A DNA stretch of 39,206 nucleotides from NCBI GenBank assembly GCA_017617335.1, contig JAFZWK010000042.1, positions 1-39,206 on the forward strand, read 5' to 3'. Shown piece by piece: positions 34,072 through 39,206 of this stretch (positions are counted from its first letter, which is position 1; each line of letters opens with the position of its first letter). A program made the position numbers and the translations under genes. The notes under the pieces are model-generated. The model ran no database searches. It saw nothing but the letters and a program-made list of their open reading frames with translations, and was not told the DNA's origin. The DNA comes from Bacteroidaceae bacterium. GTDB taxonomy: Bacteria > Bacteroidota > Bacteroidia > Bacteroidales > Bacteroidaceae.

Positions 34072-35232
34072 TTGGGAAAAAGAATCGTCTTGATGTCCAT
34101 TCTGCTGGCATCCTTCCTGATGATGCATGCCGAAGGAGAATACGAGGAAGGATTCCTGACCTCGTATCTGAACCGCTATCTGGAGCAATCCATGCAGAAG
34201 AATTCCAGCGGCAGCAAGGATGACGAGAAACCCAAGTATGGCCGACACCTCTCCGACTTCATGAGTGCACCCAAATTCGGAGGTCACATCATTGGGAAAT
34301 ACAGCTATTCCGACCTCAAGGGCAGTCATGGAGGAGACGGTTTCGATGCACGTCAGGTACGAGCCCACGTTACGGGCACCATCCTGCATGACTTCAAATA
34401 TCGTGTCCAGGTTGAACTCAAGAACACTCCCTCGATGCGCGACTACACCCTCGAGTGGATTCGTTGGGAGGAATTCCAGATCAAGGTGGGGCAGTTCAAG
34501 CGAGGATTCAGCTACGAGAATCCAATTGGTCCATGGGGAGCGGAAATAGGTGAGTTCTCCCAGATAACTCGGAAGTTCTGCGCCACAGGAACCAGCGACT
34601 ACAGCGGCGAGACGGCTCAGTCTGGTCGAGACATCGGTATCCAATTCAAGGGAGACCTCTTCCCCGTGGGAAAGGATCGTCGCCGTCTCCTCCGTTATCA
34701 GGCAGCCATCCATAACGGAAACGGTCAGAACACCAAGGACAACAACGGCAAGAAGGATTTCATCGGCAGCATACACCTGCAACCCATCAAGGATCTCTAC
34801 CTCGGTTTCTTCGGATGGAAAGGAACCTACACGAAAGATCAGGTCACGGTAGATCGCAATCGCTGGGCGATAGGTGCCAACTATGAGCATGAAGATTGGA
34901 CCGTACGAACCGAATATGCTCACCACAAGGGACACAAACTGAGTGATTACGACGCAGACAACAACACCTGGACAGGCAAGGCAAAAGCCGATGCGTGGTA
35001 CATGATGGTGGGTGTTCCTGTGACACAATGGTTCAAGGCGTTCCTGAAATACGACGTCTATCGTGGCGACTACACGAAATCCACAGCGACCAGCATCTAC
35101 AGCCTCTGCACCAATTTCAACGTCCACAAGAATCTGGTCTTCCAACTTCAATATAACTTCGTGAACGACCGCAGCAATCCCGCCGACAAGAACTACAACG
35201 AACTTTGGTCTGAGATTTGGGTGAGATTCTGA
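34072..35232 (+). CDS. OprP/OprO-like outer-membrane porin
   Basis: A 386-residue beta-barrel protein of the phosphate-selective porin O/P family. A signal peptide (about 1-20, LMSILLASFLMMHAEG) is followed by GGHIIGKYSYSDLKG and alternating amphipathic strands; WVRF at the C-terminus ends in the aromatic residue recognised by BAM. TTG at 34072 was chosen because an unusually clear GGAGG lies 8 bp before it (34059-34063) and it supplies the positive N-region; ATG at 34093 would lack one. It lies 21 bp after leuB without its own promoter, so it may be read through from the leu operon. Substrate is not established. Confidence 0.85.
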   Translation: MGKRIVLMSILLASFLMMHAEGEYEEGFLTSYLNRYLEQSMQKNSSGSKDDEKPKYGRHLSDFMSAPKFGGHIIGKYSYSDLKGSHGGDGFDARQVRAHVTGTILHDFKYRVQVELKNTPSMRDYTLEWIRWEEFQIKVGQFKRGFSYENPIGPWGAEIGEFSQITRKFCATGTSDYSGETAQSGRDIGIQFKGDLFPVGKDRRRLLRYQAAIHNGNGQNTKDNNGKKDFIGSIHLQPIKDLYLGFFGWKGTYTKDQVTVDRNRWAIGANYEHEDWTVRTEYAHHKGHKLSDYDADNNTWTGKAKADAWYMMVGVPVTQWFKAFLKYDVYRGDYTKSTATSIYSLCTNFNVHKNLVFQLQYNFVNDRSNPADKNYNELWSEIWVRF

Positions 35233-35266
35233 GCATTTTCACAACGATTTCCTTATTGAAAAAAGA

Positions 35267-35332
35267 TGACAATACGTTGAAACCGTCAAGTCAACGTGTT
35301 GTCTTTGGGAAGTTAACGTGTTGTGTTTTCAA
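35267..35332 (+). repeat. 22-bp tandem repeat family, site C (three units)
   Basis: Units at 35267-35288 (weak), 35289-35310 and 35311-35332 share the AACGTGTTGnCTTTG pattern with sites A and B. It lies 35 bp downstream of the porin stop. Confidence 0.7.
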
Positions 35333-35443
35333 GGGTGACGTAATGAGGTGTGAAGGAGAAGAAAACGAGGGAGGCGATTTTTTCCGAAAAATGGGGTCAA
35401 AACACCGATTTTAACATATTTTTGAAGATTTTCTTCCACCCCC

Positions 35444-35544
35444 GCCAAAAAGTTTCCATGGGGACAAGAGGGGGACAAAATCGAATGAGCCCTGTGTTCA
35501 TGGGCTCTCGCGGCCATTTTTCGATGCCAAAAATTTTCCATGGG
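35444..35544 (+). repeat. 19-bp direct repeat flanking a hairpin
   Basis: GCCAAAAAGTTTCCATGGG (35444-35462) recurs at 35526-35544 with one change (18 of 19). Between the copies lies the GAGCCC/GGGCTC hairpin (35487-35507). Confidence 0.6.
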
Positions 35545-35550
35545 CAAAGC

Positions 35551-35581
35551 TTGCAGGCATTGTTTTTTAGCTGTAATTTTG
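35551..35581 (+). promoter_or_regulatory. Promoter of the mosaic protein gene region
   Basis: TTG at 35551-35553, a 20-bp spacer and TAATTTTG at 35574-35581. It lies 145 bp before the 30-codon ORF and 260 bp before the large ORF. Confidence 0.5.
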
Positions 35582-35725
35582 CCGCAGAATTCAACTATAA
35601 TCGAAATGAAAGCACCCAAATCGTCTTTTTTGTTGTTTGCAGGACATGCAGTTTTGCATCCTCACCTGCTTCAATTTTCAAGAAGAATTTATGAGCGAAA
35701 TATTGACTTAAAAATAATAACGAAC

Positions 35726-35818
35726 ATGAAAGCGAAGAATTTTCTATGCACCCTAATCATGGCCTGTATGGTCTTTTCGCATGCAGAAGCCACAGGAATA
35801 TGGAAAGAAGATTATTAA
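35726..35818 (+). pseudogene. 30-codon signal-peptide-like ORF, possible leader peptide or gene remnant
   Basis: The 30-residue product begins MKAKNFLCTLIMACMVFSHA, a good signal peptide, then stops after only ten more residues. It lies 22 bp before the large mosaic gene, which has a signal peptide of its own. It could be the 5' stump of a decayed secreted-protein gene or a short leader peptide. No other evidence of translation. Confidence 0.4.
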
Positions 35819-35840
35819 CTATTAACAAAAATCTACGATT

Positions 35841-38800
35841 ATGAAAAAGACATTATTATTTGCATTTGATAATAGTTTTTTTACCCCCAAAAGCAATATG
35901 AAGAAATTTTCAATTACTTTTTTTGCGCTGCTTTCTTCATTATTTTCCTTTTGTAATGAGATCGCAGACTCTCTGAGTCATCTGTGTGTCATATTGCCAG
36001 ATGCAGTCATGCATTATCCCTATGTGAAGACATGGACGTATGATTTCGAGGACCACTACGGAAAACATGTCAGTTCAACCCTGAACACATATATAGAGCC
36101 AACTCCCACCCTTGACGTACTTGCAGTTGGCGAGAAAACGTATCTACGGCATTTGGAACAAATTGGAGACGTGACCAACACGTATTATATGAGGCAGGAA
36201 AAGGAATGCATCTACATCTATGATGATAGCCAGAAGGCAGAACACATGCTTTATGACTTCGGCTTGAGCGAGGGAGACGAGTATGTTGATCCCTACGATG
36301 GTGTTCGCTATAAAGTTCAGGAAGTGTCAGACACGTTAATGGTCTCCCATGAAGAATGGCTCAACACGTCATACCAGAAATATAAGGTGCTGAGGCTATG
36401 CTCTACAGATGGGCGAGACATACAGGATACCTGGATAGAGGGAATCGGGTCTGTACACTATGGACTGCTCAGACCAGGATTGCATTCCGAGTTTATACAC
36501 CAGAACCTGCTCACATGTGATTGGGGATTCGAGTCTGCCAGACACAAGTTTCATTACAATCTGCCATATCTGAAGACGACCGCAGTAGAGTCCTATAGCT
36601 TGGGTTATGGAAAACCTGAGGAGGACGATGATTACCCCAAGTGGTTATATGGAAAAGATCTGGAATATGAGTTTCTTTCAGATACCCTGCATGTAACGGG
36701 ACGGTCAGCAGTCCATGGCGGGCACATCGACTATGCAATATGTACTCAAAATGGTGGCAAGCTAACCGTATCGCTGTTTGAGAGCCAATCATTGATTGAG
36801 GGTATAGGGCAGGTTCACGTTGACGCTTACTTCCCTGGCTTTGCAGAAGGCACATATACCGTTAATGGGAAAGAACTATCCTGCAAGGGGCATACCAGTA
36901 AAGCTCCAGATGAAGAGCCTGACCAGACAATAGAGAATCTCCTTCCTGAGTCAGCATCTGACATATCCATTTATCGCTGGGCTCAGCTGGATGGAACTGA
37001 CGAGACGAAGACCAGCTACATGCCTCAGCGGTTCCACGAGCAGCTGAGAGCCCTGAATGGAGAGCGCTGCGTCCTGCTGATGCCTACCGACGAGGCGTTG
37101 AAGAGTTATGTGGATGCAGCCTCTTTGGACAATTCTACCAACAAAATGATGGTCAGCCTTTTATGGAAGGATGCCGATTTCCCCATCCGAACGGAGAACT
37201 ACAGGTACGATGCCGCTACAGGTACCGTGGGAGGCAGGATGACAGGGAACCTTGCATCGCTGAGCCAAAGCGCCACGGTGGACTATCTGGCCATGATGCT
37301 GGAGTCGCACACCATCGCCCTGACACGTCCTGAGGATGCGGAAAAGGGACTGAACAGTGGCAACTGCTATTTCCGAGCTATGGACGGCAGTGTCATCAAG
37401 GTTCAGAAGGACGGGAATGGTGACCTCGCAGGAGTCCAGGGAGCCTTCCAGATGCAGAACGAGCAGGCCGGACTGGAAGCATTCAACCAATGTGCCATCG
37501 AAAGATCCTGGCACAACGGGAACTTCGACCTGTATAAGATAGCACAGCCCGTCATCCACTCGCCCCACAGCGTTCAATGGGTGCTGAAAGGGGATGGGGC
37601 GGATTGTCCGTTTTCAGCCTTCTACGACTTGACCTGTGCCGATAGGGAATGTCTCACCGCCTGCGGATTCACCAATGTAGAGGAACTGCTCCCCTACATC
37701 TCCTCTTTAGAGGACAGACTGAACTACACAAAAGACAAACCTTTCACGCTCTTCGTGCCTACCAACAAGGCTATTGAGATGGAAATCAACAACGGCCTGC
37801 CCACTTGGCAAAGCATCCGCTCTCACGTGGATGCCCACACCACATCTGATGCCAATGGAAAGATCCTGTGGGATAGCGAGGAGAACAGACAGCGTGTGGC
37901 CAAGGAGTGTCTCACTCTGATAAACTTCATCAAGGCACACGTCATGATGGGTGTGGAGATAGCCGACCAGCTGCCCTTCACTCGCACGCACGCTTCAGCT
38001 TTGATAAACAGCACAGGCGAGACTGCCCAACTGGAAGTGAGCGGCAAGGGCAACGAACAGATGACGGTAAGCGATGGCGAGCACGTCCGCACTGTGCTGG
38101 CGAGCAAGAACATCTTCACGGTGGACAAAGTGCGCAGTTACCCTGCAGGTCCCATCAGCAGCACCTCAGCGCGTGTCTTCAGTTACCATCCAGGTGTCAT
38201 CCATCAGATAGACGGCGTACTAAGCTATGCCAAGGGTGACATGAGCGAACTGCCTGCCACTATTGCCTATCGTCCCTTCGTGGAGGAAGGCAAGGTGTGG
38301 AAGTTGGGGCGTTATGAATATGGTGCAGACCCCAAAGAGTCAGAACCAACACATATAGAGTACCAGTATTTGCAGGGTGATACAATCATTGGTGGGCTGC
38401 AATACAAGCGATGCTTGATAGCCAATGACGAGAATATGCCAGCGCAGTATGTTGGGGCTGTAAGAGAGGATGAAGGAATCGTCTCTTCCTGCATACAAGG
38501 CGCAGCAGATTCTCAAAAGATCTATGACTTTACCTCCCCTGCAGGTACGAGTGAGTGGTATCATAACTGGTTAATGCTTACAGCTGAGATTTATCATGTC
38601 ACCCTTGGCGAGAGGCATGTCATTGACACAGAGACTTACAAGGGCTGTGGACGGGAAGTGTCTTTCAATGGCAAGACCATCACCTGGCTTCAGGGCGTAG
38701 GCTATGTGGGACTCTTCAATCTCCCTGCTGGATATTGTCTCCTGTCCTGCACGGTAGGCGATGAGGTGCTCTACTACGACGCATCGCTGATGCCAAAGGA

Positions 38801-39206
38801 TTTCGAGGTGAAGAAAAAGAAGCTGGATTTCACCCATGTTGTCAAGGCTCAACCTAAGGCTCCGAGCAGCAAGAGCAGAGTGAAGCTCGCTTCAACTATG
38901 CCGAGTCGCGAGAGAGGCAAGACGATAGTCAAGGCTCCGCAACACGACACTGAGCAGGAAGGTCCAGAGACGCTGAAGGGCGAATATTCCTCCACTGAGC
39001 TGTTCGTTCACCTGAACGGTCTCTTCGGCACCTATGCCATCACCCTGACGGATGAAGCAGGAAATGAAGTCTATGCAAAGGACGTGCTGACGGACAACGT
39101 TCTGGCGCTGAATACTGACCTCCTGACCTACGAGCCAGGCAGCTACACCCTTACCGTTGAGAACGCTTACGAGAAGTTCGTCACCACGCTCAACCTCACT
39201 ACCGAT
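35841..39206 (+). CDS. Giant mosaic secreted protein with fasciclin domains, partial at right edge
   Basis: Open for 1122 codons to the window end with no stop, so the C-terminus is missing. Start is ATG 35841 or, more natural for a signal peptide (KKFSITFFALLSSLFSF), ATG 35898. Residues about 45-235 form a beta-rich module, common in Prevotella secreted proteins, ending in WIEGIGSVHYGLL. Residues about 374-797 contain fasciclin-like segments: CVLLMPTDEALKSYV, FTLFVPTNKAIEM and HQIDGVLSYAKG. A second copy of the first module follows at about 810-987 (VWKLGRYEYG ... WLQGVGYVGLFNLP). After a charged linker, about 1049-1122 resemble a DUF3244-like C-terminal domain (GTYAITLTDEAGNEVYAKDV). The N-terminal third is more AT-rich than the fasciclin part. 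Cell-surface adhesion or glycan binding is inference. Confidence 0.8.
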   Translation, partial: MKKTLLFAFDNSFFTPKSNMKKFSITFFALLSSLFSFCNEIADSLSHLCVILPDAVMHYPYVKTWTYDFEDHYGKHVSSTLNTYIEPTPTLDVLAVGEKTYLRHLEQIGDVTNTYYMRQEKECIYIYDDSQKAEHMLYDFGLSEGDEYVDPYDGVRYKVQEVSDTLMVSHEEWLNTSYQKYKVLRLCSTDGRDIQDTWIEGIGSVHYGLLRPGLHSEFIHQNLLTCDWGFESARHKFHYNLPYLKTTAVESYSLGYGKPEEDDDYPKWLYGKDLEYEFLSDTLHVTGRSAVHGGHIDYAICTQNGGKLTVSLFESQSLIEGIGQVHVDAYFPGFAEGTYTVNGKELSCKGHTSKAPDEEPDQTIENLLPESASDISIYRWAQLDGTDETKTSYMPQRFHEQLRALNGERCVLLMPTDEALKSYVDAASLDNSTNKMMVSLLWKDADFPIRTENYRYDAATGTVGGRMTGNLASLSQSATVDYLAMMLESHTIALTRPEDAEKGLNSGNCYFRAMDGSVIKVQKDGNGDLAGVQGAFQMQNEQAGLEAFNQCAIERSWHNGNFDLYKIAQPVIHSPHSVQWVLKGDGADCPFSAFYDLTCADRECLTACGFTNVEELLPYISSLEDRLNYTKDKPFTLFVPTNKAIEMEINNGLPTWQSIRSHVDAHTTSDANGKILWDSEENRQRVAKECLTLINFIKAHVMMGVEIADQLPFTRTHASALINSTGETAQLEVSGKGNEQMTVSDGEHVRTVLASKNIFTVDKVRSYPAGPISSTSARVFSYHPGVIHQIDGVLSYAKGDMSELPATIAYRPFVEEGKVWKLGRYEYGADPKESEPTHIEYQYLQGDTIIGGLQYKRCLIANDENMPAQYVGAVREDEGIVSSCIQGAADSQKIYDFTSPAGTSEWYHNWLMLTAEIYHVTLGERHVIDTETYKGCGREVSFNGKTITWLQGVGYVGLFNLPAGYCLLSCTVGDEVLYYDASLMPKDFEVKKKKLDFTHVVKAQPKAPSSKSRVKLASTMPSRERGKTIVKAPQHDTEQEGPETLKGEYSSTELFVHLNGLFGTYAITLTDEAGNEVYAKDVLTDNVLALNTDLLTYEPGSYTLTVENAYEKFVTTLNLTTD

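Larger units (their letters stand above)
35233..35725 (+). other. Intergenic region with repeats, a hairpin and a promoter
   Basis: No gene is convincing. It holds 22-bp repeat site C (35267-35332), a 19-bp direct repeat with one mismatch (35444-35462 and 35526-35544), a perfect 6-bp stem GAGCCC/GGGCTC (35487-35492, 35502-35507) and a promoter (35551-35581). Confidence 0.65.

Overview
The window looks like chromosomal DNA from a Bacteroidales bacterium, most likely Prevotellaceae. Genes are preceded by the Bacteroidetes promoter pattern (TTTG or TTG, about 20 bp, then TAnnTTTG) with A-rich leaders and few Shine-Dalgarno sites. The gene set also fits: fasciclin lipoproteins, ThuA, Gfo/Idh/MocA, GH2/GH9/GH16, an OprP-type porin and DUF3244-like C-termini. 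I see no rRNA, tRNA, CRISPR array, insertion sequence or phage gene.

Layout. 1-537: a minus-strand SRP (4.5S) RNA candidate with its own promoter and terminator. 538-2757: a fasciclin lipoprotein. 2981-9401: a likely transcription unit with an SDF symporter fused to a GH16 glucanase, a creatininase-family amidohydrolase, a secreted TIM-barrel isomerase/epimerase-like protein and two tandem Gfo/Idh/MocA oxidoreductases, only one with a Tat signal. 9613-12372: a large macroglobulin-like secreted protein with its own promoter. 12688-18771: a second unit, ThuA, GH9, ThuA, then a NagB-like deaminase fused to a sugar MFS transporter. 18804-20102 (minus): a Tat-exported metallo-beta-lactamase-fold hydrolase. 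20456-23042: a stand-alone HIRAN protein, then a double esterase (SGNH plus alpha/beta hydrolase). 23188-24291 (minus): ECF sigma factor with a four-helix membrane protein. 24744-26603: a secreted GH2 enzyme, convergent with a phosphopantetheinyl transferase (minus). 27388-35232: the leucine operon leuA-leuC-leuD-small ORF-leuA2/cimA-leuB, ending in an OprP-like porin. 35841-39206: a giant mosaic secreted protein running off the window.

How it may work together. The 3-20 kb region reads as an accessory glycan-degradation locus without SusC/SusD. Beta-glucan hydrolases (GH16, GH9) sit with periplasmic oxidoreductases, a TIM-barrel protein and ThuA proteins, a combination that suggests oxidative (keto-sugar) processing, and with two transporters each fused to an enzyme. 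This is inference from families and order. The leu operon is ordinary metabolism apart from an unknown 82-residue protein coupled to leuD.

The points most worth a second look are the two transporter-enzyme fusions, the Tat-less oxidoreductase whose start lies in a short-repeat block, a dispersed 22-bp tandem repeat at three intergenic sites, the stand-alone HIRAN protein, the leu-operon small ORF and the mosaic protein at the right edge.
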